The notes beneath the pieces were generated by a model. The model had not been told where the DNA came from. It saw only the letters and a list, made by a program, of their open reading frames with translations, and ran no database searches. From Elusimicrobiota bacterium (GTDB taxonomy: Bacteria; Elusimicrobiota; Elusimicrobia; UBA1565; UBA9628), in NCBI GenBank assembly GCA_023700845.1, contig JAMPYD010000013.1, positions 1 to 15,189 on the forward strand: 15,189 nucleotides of DNA. The letters are read 5' to 3'. How positions within the stretch are numbered: the stretch's first letter is position 1; each line of letters starts with the position of its first letter. Position numbers and translations under genes: made by a program. Shown one piece after another: positions 1 through 8,326 of the stretch.

Positions 1-194
1 CCGTAGGGGCAGGCGGGCGAGGTCAGGCTCATGCGCACCTTCACCGAGCGGCCCTTGGGCGACTCGCCGAACTCGGCGCCGTAGACGAGGCCGAGGTCGA
101 CGATGCTGATGTGGATCTCCGGGTCGACGACGGGCTTGAGCGCCTCGCCGACCTGCTTGAACGTCGCTTCCGCCGCGGTATCGGTCTTGGTCAT
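1..194 (-). CDS. MIP18/DUF59 family Fe-S assembly protein (SufT-like), C-terminus beyond window
   Basis: Reading leftward from the ATG at 194, the frame stays open to the window edge and gives 64 residues. The sequence contains the MIP18/DUF59 hallmarks: a DPE motif near residue 25, an IVDLGLVY stretch around residues 31-38, and SPACPYG at the edge with the family cysteine. DUF59 proteins in SUF operons help mature Fe-S proteins or deliver clusters; the family is usually about 100 residues, so roughly 40 residues are missing. Its ATG overlaps the sufU stop (ATGA, 191-194), which implies co-transcription and probable translational coupling. A GAGGCGG stretch about 7 nt upstream can act as ribosome binding site. 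Alternative names are SufT or PaaD-like. The family call is firm from the motifs; the precise role is inferred from context. Confidence 0.88.
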   Translation of the reverse strand, partial: MTKTDTAAEATFKQVGEALKPVVDPEIHISIVDLGLVYGAEFGESPKGRSVKVRMSLTSPACPY

Positions 195-637
195 GACTTG
201 GCCGCCTCGAACCCCTGCATCACGGTGTTCCAGCCCAAGGTCGCGCACTTGACCCGCAGAGGGAACTTGCGCACGCCCTCCAGGCTCGCGAGCTGCTCGA
301 GCTCCGGCGGCAGGCCCGCCGCGTCGCCGTTCTCGAGCATCAGCTTCTTGAACGCGGCCACGAGCGCCTTCGCCTTCCCGATGTCCGCGCCCTCGAGGGC
401 CTCGGCCATCATCGCCGCGCTCGCCTGGCTGATCACGCAGCCGTGGCCGGCGTAGCGGAGCTTCGCCACCTTGCCGTCCTTCAGCACGGCGGTGATCTCG
501 AGCTCGTCGCCGCAGACCGGGTTGATGCCGTGGGCGCGCACGTCCGCCGGGTCGCACTTGCCCTTGCGGGTCGAGGACCGGAAATAATCGAGGAGAACCT
601 CGCGATAGAGGTCCTGAAGCTCCGCGTCGCCTTCCAT
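191..637 (-). CDS. sufU: SufU sulfur-relay/scaffold-type Fe-S assembly protein
   Basis: This 148-residue protein is IscU-fold SufU. The conserved ligands are visible: C42 and D44 in NPVCGDE, C67 in GHGCVISQAS, and C131 in RVKCATLGW. The roughly 64-residue distance between the last two cysteines includes the extra segment that separates SufU from IscU. In characterised SufU proteins these residues bind zinc, and the protein takes persulfide sulfur from SufS and passes it to SufBCD. It follows sufS directly: the sufS stop (637-639) shares a base with this ATG. A GTG three bases further upstream (640) would give one more residue and a GTGA overlap; both starts are plausible, and I prefer the ATG. 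The gene ends with an ATGA overlap into the DUF59 gene. No sufE is visible, so SufU is the likely sulfur acceptor here. Confidence 0.94.
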   Translation of the reverse strand: MEGDAELQDLYREVLLDYFRSSTRKGKCDPADVRAHGINPVCGDELEITAVLKDGKVAKLRYAGHGCVISQASAAMMAEALEGADIGKAKALVAAFKKLMLENGDAAGLPPELEQLASLEGVRKFPLRVKCATLGWNTVMQGFEAAKS

Positions 638-1887
638 CACCGCACCCCCGCTTTCGGTTTGACCCTGAAAAAGTCGAGGGTGCGCTTGAGCGCCCGCGCG
701 AACGCCTCGACATCCGACTCGTCATTATAGAGATAAAAGCTCGCCCGCGCCGTACCGCCGCACTGCAGCTTGTGCATCAGGGGCTGGCAGCAGTGGTGGC
801 CGACGCGCACCGCCACGCCTTCCAGGTCGAAGGCCGTGCCCACGTCGTGCGGGTGCAGGCCGGGCACGTTGAAGGACACAACGCCCGAGCGCTTCGCCGG
901 ATCGGTCGGCCCGAGGACGGTCATGCCTTCCGCCTGGAGGACCGCGCGCGCCTTCTCGGCGAGCGCGTGCTCGTGCGCGGAGACGTTCTCGAGGCCGACG
1001 GCCGTCAGGTAGTCGAGCGCCGGGCCGAAGGCGGCCTGGTCGGCGTAGTTGGGCGTGCCCGCCTCGAACTTGTAAGGGAGGGCGTTCCACGTGGACTTCT
1101 CGAGCGTGACGCGGGAGATCATGTCGCCGCCGCCGAGGAAAGGGTCCATCGCCTCGAGCAGCTCCTCGCGGCCCCACAGCACGCCGATGCCGGTCGGGCC
1201 CAGCATCTTGTGGGCGGAGAAGGAGACGAAGTCCGCGCCCCAGGCCTTGAGGTCCATCGTCTTGTGCGGGGCCCACTGGCAGGCGTCCACGGACACCACC
1301 GCGCCGGCGGCCTTGCCGAGCTTGATGAGTTCAATGACCGGGTTGACCGTTCCAATGGCGTTCGACAGGGCCGTGAAGGTGAAGAGCTTCGGCCCTTCGG
1401 CCAGCATCGCTTTCACCTTGGCCGGGTCGAGCGTCCCGTCGGGCTCGACCGGCACGAACTTGAGGACGATGCCCCGCTCCGCCGCCAGCAGTTGCCACGG
1501 CACGATGTTGGAGTGGTGCTCCATCTCGGTGGACAGCACGACGTCCCCGGCCTTCAGGAACTTGCGGGCCCAGGCGTGCGCGATCAGATTGAGCGATTCG
1601 GTCGCGTTGCGGGTGAAGATCAAGGTCTCGGGCTTCGGCGCGCCGACGAAGGCCGCGAGCTTGGTGCGGGCCGCCTCGGCCATGTTGGTGGATTCTTCCG
1701 AGAGGGAGTGCACGCCGCGATGGACGTTGGCGTTGTGGTTCTCGTAGAAGTTCTTGAGGAAGTCGATGACCTGCCGCGGCTTCTGCGTGGTCGCCGCGTT
1801 GTCGAGGTAGGCCAGGGGCTTGCCGCGCACGAGGCGCTTGAGGATCGGGAAGTCTTCGCGCAGCTTCTTCGCGTCGAGAGCGGCCAT
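637..1887 (-). CDS. sufS: SufS cysteine desulfurase (class V aminotransferase fold)
   Basis: At 416 residues this is full length for group II cysteine desulfurases. It removes sulfur from L-cysteine with pyridoxal phosphate, leaving an enzyme persulfide and alanine. Visible landmarks are YLDNAATTQKP near residue 27, histidines in EMEHHSN (H124/H125), the PLP-contacting D201 and Q204 in SVDACQ, the Schiff-base lysine K227 in SFSAHK, and the catalytic cysteine C366 in RVGHHCCQP, followed unusually by a second cysteine C367. The ATG at 1887 lies one base after the sufD stop; a GAGGAG ribosome binding site sits about 10 nt upstream, inside the end of sufD. The neighbours sufD and sufU confirm the SUF rather than ISC or NIF assignment. 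The protein is expected in the cytoplasm. Confidence 0.97.
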   Translation of the reverse strand: MAALDAKKLREDFPILKRLVRGKPLAYLDNAATTQKPRQVIDFLKNFYENHNANVHRGVHSLSEESTNMAEAARTKLAAFVGAPKPETLIFTRNATESLNLIAHAWARKFLKAGDVVLSTEMEHHSNIVPWQLLAAERGIVLKFVPVEPDGTLDPAKVKAMLAEGPKLFTFTALSNAIGTVNPVIELIKLGKAAGAVVSVDACQWAPHKTMDLKAWGADFVSFSAHKMLGPTGIGVLWGREELLEAMDPFLGGGDMISRVTLEKSTWNALPYKFEAGTPNYADQAAFGPALDYLTAVGLENVSAHEHALAEKARAVLQAEGMTVLGPTDPAKRSGVVSFNVPGLHPHDVGTAFDLEGVAVRVGHHCCQPLMHKLQCGGTARASFYLYNDESDVEAFARALKRTLDFFRVKPKAGVR

Positions 1888-1888
1888 G

Positions 1889-3057
1889 TCAGCGGTTCTC
1901 CTCGGGCATGCGCCCGTGCAGCGCGTCGGCGAGCGCCGCCTTCAGCGGCTCGAGGGCGATCCGGTCGATCATCTCCGAGCCGAAGGCGTAGACGAGCAGG
2001 CGGCGGGCCTCGTCGGCGCCGATGCCGCGGGACTGGAGGTAGAACAGCGCCTCGAGCGACATCTGGCCCACGGCCCCGCCGTGCTTGCAGGAGACGTCGT
2101 CCGCGAGGATCTTGAACTCGGGGTTGGTGTTGACGCGGGCGTCCTCGGAGAGCAGGAGGTTCTTGTTGTAGACCTGGGCGTCGGTCTTCTGGGCGCCGGG
2201 CTTGACCGAGATGAGGCCGTCGAAGACGAAGCGCGCCTTGTCGTCGATGACGGCTTTATACAGCGCGCGAGTGGTGCCGCCCACCGCGATGTGCTCCACG
2301 AGCGCGTGGTGGTCGGCGAGCTCGGAGCCGCCGAGAAGGGCCAGGCCGTTGAGGGTGCACTCGGCGCCCTCGCCTTCGATGCGCACGCGCAGGTCCTCGC
2401 GCGCGAACAGGCCGCCGAGGTTCATCGCGTGGGACTCGTAGCGGGCGCGGGAGGCGAGAGACACCTCGAGCCCGAGCGTGAGGCGGCCCTGGGTCCCCTC
2501 GCGGACGACGCGGTGATGGCGCAGGAACGCGCCCTCGCCGAGGACGACCTGCGCGCGGACGTTCTTCCAGGACGGGGCGGAGCCGAAGGACAACGTCTCC
2601 TCCACCAGCTCCGCCGAGGCGCCGGCCTCGAGCACGACGATCACCCGCGCCTGCGAAGACTCGGCGGCGGACGACGCCTCGGAGATATGGACGAGGTGGA
2701 TGGGCCGGTCGGCGCGCGCGTGGCGCGCGACGCGGACGACGAAGCCGTCGCGCGCGGCGGAGGCGGCCTGGGCCAGCGGCATGTCGGCCGGGGCGGGCCG
2801 CCGCAGGAGCTCGTCGAGGCCGGAGGCCTCGGACAGGGGCTCGACCGTCACGCCGGCGGGAAGCTTGAGCACCGCGTGCTTGGGCTCCCAGCGTCCGTTG
2901 ACGAGCGCGGCCCGGTGGAAGCCGACGGGGCACAGCACGCGCCCGCCGAGCGGCTCGAGGCGCGCCGGGACGCCGGCGGGCTTGAAGTCCGGGCCGGTGA
3001 GGGCCGCGGCGGGGGTGTGGCGCCAGCCTTCCTTCTGGGCGGCGAGGGCTTCGGCGA

Positions 3058-3061
<4 letters not shown>
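1889..3061 (-). CDS. sufD: SufD Fe-S scaffold complex subunit
   Basis: This 390-residue protein is SufD, partner of SufB in the SufBC2D scaffold. The C-terminal SUF core is clear: the stretch from about residue 321 contains SCKHGGAVGQ, then LFYLQSRGI and an Ala/Leu-rich terminal helix. H327 in CKHGG aligns with the histidine that, in E. coli SufD (H360), is implicated in cluster assembly at the SufB-SufD interface. The N-terminal 100 residues are divergent, as is usual for SufD. The start is GTG at 3061, giving a GTGA overlap with the sufC stop; AGGTGG about 4 nt upstream serves as ribosome binding site and no ATG lies nearby. The order B-C-D-S and the preserved histidine distinguish it from a second SufB. 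Confidence 0.95.
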
Positions 3062-3825
<764 letters not shown>

Positions 3826-3835
3826 TGGGGTTCCT

Positions 3836-5275
<1,440 letters not shown>

Positions 5276-5281
5276 AGTTGC

Positions 5282-5310
5282 AGTGTACCATTCCTGACCA
5301 TTTTAGTCAA
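5282..5310 (-). promoter_or_regulatory. sufB promoter (extended -10, leaderless geometry)
   Basis: On the minus strand TTGACT (5305-5310) is followed after exactly 17 bases by TACACT (5282-5287), with a TG one base before the -10 giving TGGTACACT. This matches a sigma-70 type promoter at 5 of 6 and 4 of 6 positions. A start about 7 nt downstream of the -10 falls on the G of the sufB GTG at 5275. The -35 overlaps the palindrome at 5294-5310. Confidence 0.7.
5294..5310 (-). promoter_or_regulatory. IscR/Rrf2-like operator over the sufB -35
   Basis: The minus strand reads TTGACTAAAATGGTCAG. The half-sites TGAC and GTCA are separated by 7 bases. It fits the type 1 IscR consensus core YYGACTRWWWYAGTCRR, as I remember it, at 16 of 17 positions (one A to G change). 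Known IscR-type Rrf2 regulators repress Fe-S genes when they carry a cluster. The site covers the -35 and part of the spacer, a classic repressor position. No regulator gene is visible in the window, so the binding protein is inferred. Confidence 0.6.
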
Positions 5311-5318
5311 GAATGCGC

Positions 5319-5347
5319 TGGACGGACACGTCTCTTCCTGTTATAAC
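5319..5347 (+). promoter_or_regulatory. Promoter for the first zinc-ribbon gene (extended -10, leaderless geometry)
   Basis: TGGACG (5319-5324) is followed after 17 bases by TATAAC (5342-5347); TG at 5339-5340 makes an extended -10, TGTTATAAC. The -10 ends 6 nt before the ATG at 5354, so the expected transcription start is the A of the start codon. There is no Shine-Dalgarno sequence. The site is divergent from the sufB promoter and lies outside the IscR-like palindrome. Confidence 0.6.
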
Positions 5348-5353
5348 CAATTA

Positions 5354-6253
5354 ATGACCACCGTTCCCTGCCCCCGGTGCGGAATGCCCGTGGGGCTCGA
5401 CCAGGAGATTTGCTCTCACTGCCGGACCCCCCGAGACGACATGGAGATGGAGGAGGGGCGCGCGCTCGTCCGCAATGAGGAGGCCCGGCTCAAGCGCCGC
5501 CCCAAGATCATCGCCGCCGGCGCCGCCGCCGCGGTCCTCCTGACCGTCGCCTGGCTCCTGCGCGGCCTCGTGCTGGGCCCCATCCTCGTCGCCTGGAGCG
5601 ATTTCCAAATCGAGGTCGAGAAGACCCGTCAGCCGGACCATTGGGTCAAGAAGCCGGTCTATCCGTCGGCCGCGATCCCGCTCCCCCCGTCCGCCCCGGC
5701 TCCGGTGGCCGTTTCCTCTTTCGTCTACCTCAACGCCGGCGCCCCCGGAACCACGCAGGCCGCGCACGCCGCGCCGCCGCCGCCGGCCCCGGCGCCCGCC
5801 GCGCCGCGCGAGGCTCAGCCCGCGATTCTTCCCCCTCCCGCGCCCGCGTTTCCGGCCAAATCCAAGGATCCGCCGTCGCCGGGAGAAATATACATTCAGG
5901 GGCTGGTGTACGACCTCAGGACCAACGCTCCGGTCAAGAACGTGACCGTCAGGTTCGAGCAGCCGCGCGGCGGCTCGCGCTGGGAGGCGCTGACGAACGA
6001 GGACGGCCGTTACTGGGTGAGCATTTTCAAAGACTCGCCCGAGGACCTGGTCGTGACGATCGAGGCGCCGGGATACCGCAAAGGCCTGCTCGAGGACAAG
6101 GATCCCCCCTACCGCGACCGGTCGCCTCCGGCCCGGGCGTCGATCATGGCGGAAACCGTCGACAGCGATCTCGATCCGGTGCCGCTGCGATACAGGGACG
6201 GAGAGCAGATCATCGATCTCGATCTCGTCCTCGTTCCCGAGGTGAAAAAATAG
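5354..6253 (+). CDS. Zinc-ribbon, single-pass membrane protein with Ig-like carboxypeptidase-regulatory domain (paralogue 1)
   Basis: I do not recognise a named family for this 299-residue protein, but its architecture is clear. Residues 6-23 form a zinc ribbon (C6, C9, C20, C23 as two CxxC pairs). A basic segment RLKRRPK near 45-51 precedes a long hydrophobic stretch (about 52-80), giving a predicted cytoplasmic N-terminus and exported C-terminus. Residues 100-175 are a Pro/Ala-rich linker. Residues 179-243 resemble a CarboxypepD_reg/Ig-like beta sandwich (IQGLVYDLRTNAPVKNV, then NEDGRYW). The last 55 residues form a tail shared with the downstream paralogue (PPYRDR, then DLDPVP, then LDLVLVP). 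The ATG at 5354 has no ribosome binding site but sits exactly 6 nt after an extended -10. The downstream gene starts one base after this stop. Function is unknown; sensing or envelope anchoring is only a guess. Confidence 0.85.
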   Translation: MTTVPCPRCGMPVGLDQEICSHCRTPRDDMEMEEGRALVRNEEARLKRRPKIIAAGAAAAVLLTVAWLLRGLVLGPILVAWSDFQIEVEKTRQPDHWVKKPVYPSAAIPLPPSAPAPVAVSSFVYLNAGAPGTTQAAHAAPPPPAPAPAAPREAQPAILPPPAPAFPAKSKDPPSPGEIYIQGLVYDLRTNAPVKNVTVRFEQPRGGSRWEALTNEDGRYWVSIFKDSPEDLVVTIEAPGYRKGLLEDKDPPYRDRSPPARASIMAETVDSDLDPVPLRYRDGEQIIDLDLVLVPEVKK

Positions 6254-6254
6254 C

Positions 6255-7121
6255 ATGGCCGATCAGGATTCCCTGCCTTGCCCCGGCTGCCACACGCTCC
6301 TGCCGCCCGAGGCGACGGGCTGCCAGATCTGCATGCGCCCGCGCACGCGTCAGGAGATCATGCGCGGCTACGCCAAGATCCGCGCCGAAAAGGAGCGCAA
6401 GCGGCGCCGCCCGTTCCTGATCCTGGCCGCGGTCCTCGTGTTGGGCGGAGGCGGCAAGCTCTTCATGACGTACGGCGGCGCGCTGAAGGCCGCGGCCGCG
6501 TCGGCGGGCGGAGCCATCGTCCGCTGGAGCGACGACATGCGCAACCCCTCGAATTACGCCATGAAGCAGGCTCCGGCGGAGCCGCCGAAGGCCGAGGCGC
6601 CGGCCAAGCCGGGAGGCCCGGTCGCCCCCGAAAGCGCGATGCGCGCCCAGCTTTTCCCCGACGCCGCCGCGCCGGAGGCGCCGGCCGCCGCCGCTCCGGC
6701 CAAGGCTCCCGCCGCGGCCGCCCCGAAGCCGCTCGCCGCGGGCGAATGGCGCGTGACGGGAACGGTCTTCGACCTGGCGACCCTCAAGCCGGTCCGGGGC
6801 GCGGAGATTTCGTTCGAGCGCGACGGGCACGAGCCCCGAGCCGCGACCTCCGGCGAGGACGGGTCCTACGAGGCGGATCTCCCCAAGGGAGAAGGCTGGA
6901 CCGTGCAGATGATCGCCTCCGACCATCGCCGCGGCCAGATCCTCGATCTCGACCCGTCCTACCGGATCCGCGACGCCGACGAGCGCCGGGCCGTCTTCGC
7001 GAACATCACCGACGGGGATCTCATCCCCGCCCCGGTCGGCTGGAAGCGCTCGCGCTCGAAGGTGGTCCTGGACCTGTTCGCCGTTCCGCATCACTGGTGG
7101 GCGCCCCCCTCTCAGCCCTGA
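6255..7121 (+). CDS. Zinc-ribbon, single-pass membrane protein with Ig-like carboxypeptidase-regulatory domain (paralogue 2)
   Basis: This 288-residue protein repeats the layout of its upstream neighbour. The N-terminal zinc ribbon uses C9, C12, C23 and C26. A strongly basic stretch (ERKRRRP, about 47-53) precedes a membrane helix (about 54-74). A WSD motif follows the helix at 91-93, as in paralogue 1. Residues 104-162 are Ala/Pro-rich. Residues 165-225 form the Ig-like domain (VTGTVFDLATLKPVRGAEISF, then GEDGSYE); the conserved tail follows (DPSYRIRD, then DGDLIPAP, then VLDLFAVP). Cytoplasmic zinc ribbon and periplasmic C-terminus are predicted. The ATG lies one base after the previous stop, with GAGGTG about 11 nt upstream, so the two genes form an operon that probably arose by tandem duplication. 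The proteins have diverged strongly in sequence while keeping domain order. No function can be assigned. Confidence 0.85.
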   Translation: MADQDSLPCPGCHTLLPPEATGCQICMRPRTRQEIMRGYAKIRAEKERKRRRPFLILAAVLVLGGGGKLFMTYGGALKAAAASAGGAIVRWSDDMRNPSNYAMKQAPAEPPKAEAPAKPGGPVAPESAMRAQLFPDAAAPEAPAAAAPAKAPAAAAPKPLAAGEWRVTGTVFDLATLKPVRGAEISFERDGHEPRAATSGEDGSYEADLPKGEGWTVQMIASDHRRGQILDLDPSYRIRDADERRAVFANITDGDLIPAPVGWKRSRSKVVLDLFAVPHHWWAPPSQP

Positions 7122-7147
7122 CGCCCGTCCGCGGGATTTGGTATTTT
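7118..7147 (+). promoter_or_regulatory. Promoter for the DUF4015 hydrolase gene (extended -10, leaderless geometry)
   Basis: CTGACG (7118-7123) is followed after 18 bases by TATTTT (7142-7147), with TG at 7139-7140 giving TGGTATTTT. The -10 ends 6 nt before the ATG at 7154. No Shine-Dalgarno sequence lies in the 32-nt gap between genes. It allows the hydrolase-protease pair to be expressed separately from the zinc-ribbon pair. Confidence 0.5.
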
Positions 7148-7153
7148 CTCCCG

Positions 7154-8326
7154 ATGCCCAAATCCCTGCTCCTCCTGGCGGTCCTCTGCGCCGCCCTCCC
7201 GCGCCCCGCCCGCGCTGTCGCCTCGACGCAGACCTACGCCTCGGTCGCCTCGTTTCGCGGGGTCCACTTCACGGGCTGGGCCGCCGGCTCGTCCAAGGCC
7301 CGCCGCCGCTTCATCGACGGCATGAAAAGCGGCGGCTTCAACGCCGTCGTCATCGCGCTCAAGGATTACGACGGCCACGTGTTCGTGCGCGACGTGCCGC
7401 TCGCCGCGAGGACGGGGGCGTTCACGAACGCGATCCCCGACCTGCCCGGCGCGGTCAAGGACTTCGAGGACGCCGGCATCTACACGATCGCGCGCATCGC
7501 GATCTTCAAGGACGACCACCTCGCGCGCGCGCGGCCCGACCTCGCCGTGCATTTCCCCGACGGGCGCATCTGGACCAACGACAAAGGCACCGCCTGGGTG
7601 GACCCGTACAAGAAGGAGGTCTGGGACTACGCGATCGACATCGCCTCGCGCGCGGCCGCCGCGGGCTTCGACGAGATCCAGTACGACTACATCCGCTTCC
7701 CCTCCGACGGCAAGACCCGCCAGTGCCGCTACGCGCGCGCGGACCACTCGCCCGCGACGGCGGCCGCGGCCCTGCGCGAGTTCCTGACGCTCGCCGGAGC
7801 GCGCCTGCGGCCCCTCGGCGTCAAGCTCTCCATCGACACCTTCGGCCTGACCACGAGCGTGGACGACGGCATGGGCATCGGCCAGACCATGGAGCGGATG
7901 GCCGACCTCGTCGACTACGTCTCGCCGATGATGTACCCCTCGCACTACGCCCGCGGCGAGTACGGCCTCAAGAACCCGAACCACGCGCCCTACGAGACGA
8001 TCTCCTACGGCGTCAGGGACGCGCTCGCGCGCCTCGGCCCCCGCGGCGCGGCGATGCGGCCCTACCTGCAGGACTTCTCGATGGGCGCGCGCTACACCCC
8101 CGCGCACGTGCGGTCGCAGATTCTCGCCGCCGAGGAGCTCGGCGTCCGGGGCTGGATCCTCTGGAACGCCCAGAACCGGTACTCGTGGTCGGCGACCCAG
8201 GCCGGCCCCGTCCTCAAGCTCCCCCCCTCGCCGCCCAAGCCGCCGAAGACTCCGAAGAAGAAGCCCGTCCCCGCCGCGGCGCCCGAGGCGCCGGAGCCCA
8301 CGCCGGACACCCTGGAGAAGCCATGA
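7154..8326 (+). CDS. Secreted DUF4015-type putative glycoside hydrolase
   Basis: This 390-residue protein has a signal peptide (residues 1 to about 22, hydrophobic LLLLAVLCAAL then ARAVA) and a TIM-barrel-like DUF4015 (putative glycosyl hydrolase, PF13200-type) domain. Typical stretches are FRGVHFTGW (about 34-42), GGFNAVVIALKDYDGHV (60-76), FDEIQYDYIRFPSDG (172-186), IDTFGLT (227-233), DYVSPMMYPSHY (254-265) and GVRGWILWNA (330-339). The acidic residues in DEIQYDY are candidate active-site or sugar-binding residues. The C-terminal 35 residues are a Pro/Lys-rich tail. The substrate is unknown; no DUF4015 member has a role I can transfer with confidence. The start is an ATG 6 nt after a -10 element, followed at once by a good signal peptide. 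The stop overlaps the M16 protease start (ATGA), suggesting coupled export of both proteins. Confidence 0.87.
   Translation: MPKSLLLLAVLCAALPRPARAVASTQTYASVASFRGVHFTGWAAGSSKARRRFIDGMKSGGFNAVVIALKDYDGHVFVRDVPLAARTGAFTNAIPDLPGAVKDFEDAGIYTIARIAIFKDDHLARARPDLAVHFPDGRIWTNDKGTAWVDPYKKEVWDYAIDIASRAAAAGFDEIQYDYIRFPSDGKTRQCRYARADHSPATAAAALREFLTLAGARLRPLGVKLSIDTFGLTTSVDDGMGIGQTMERMADLVDYVSPMMYPSHYARGEYGLKNPNHAPYETISYGVRDALARLGPRGAAMRPYLQDFSMGARYTPAHVRSQILAAEELGVRGWILWNAQNRYSWSATQAGPVLKLPPSPPKPPKTPKKKPVPAAAPEAPEPTPDTLEKP

Noticed and set aside
5276..5310. SufR-type operator (CAAC-N6-GTTG) before sufB
   Set aside because: The half-sites seen are TGAC and GTCA, which suit an IscR-type Rrf2 site; no CAAC/GTTG pair with the right spacing is present.
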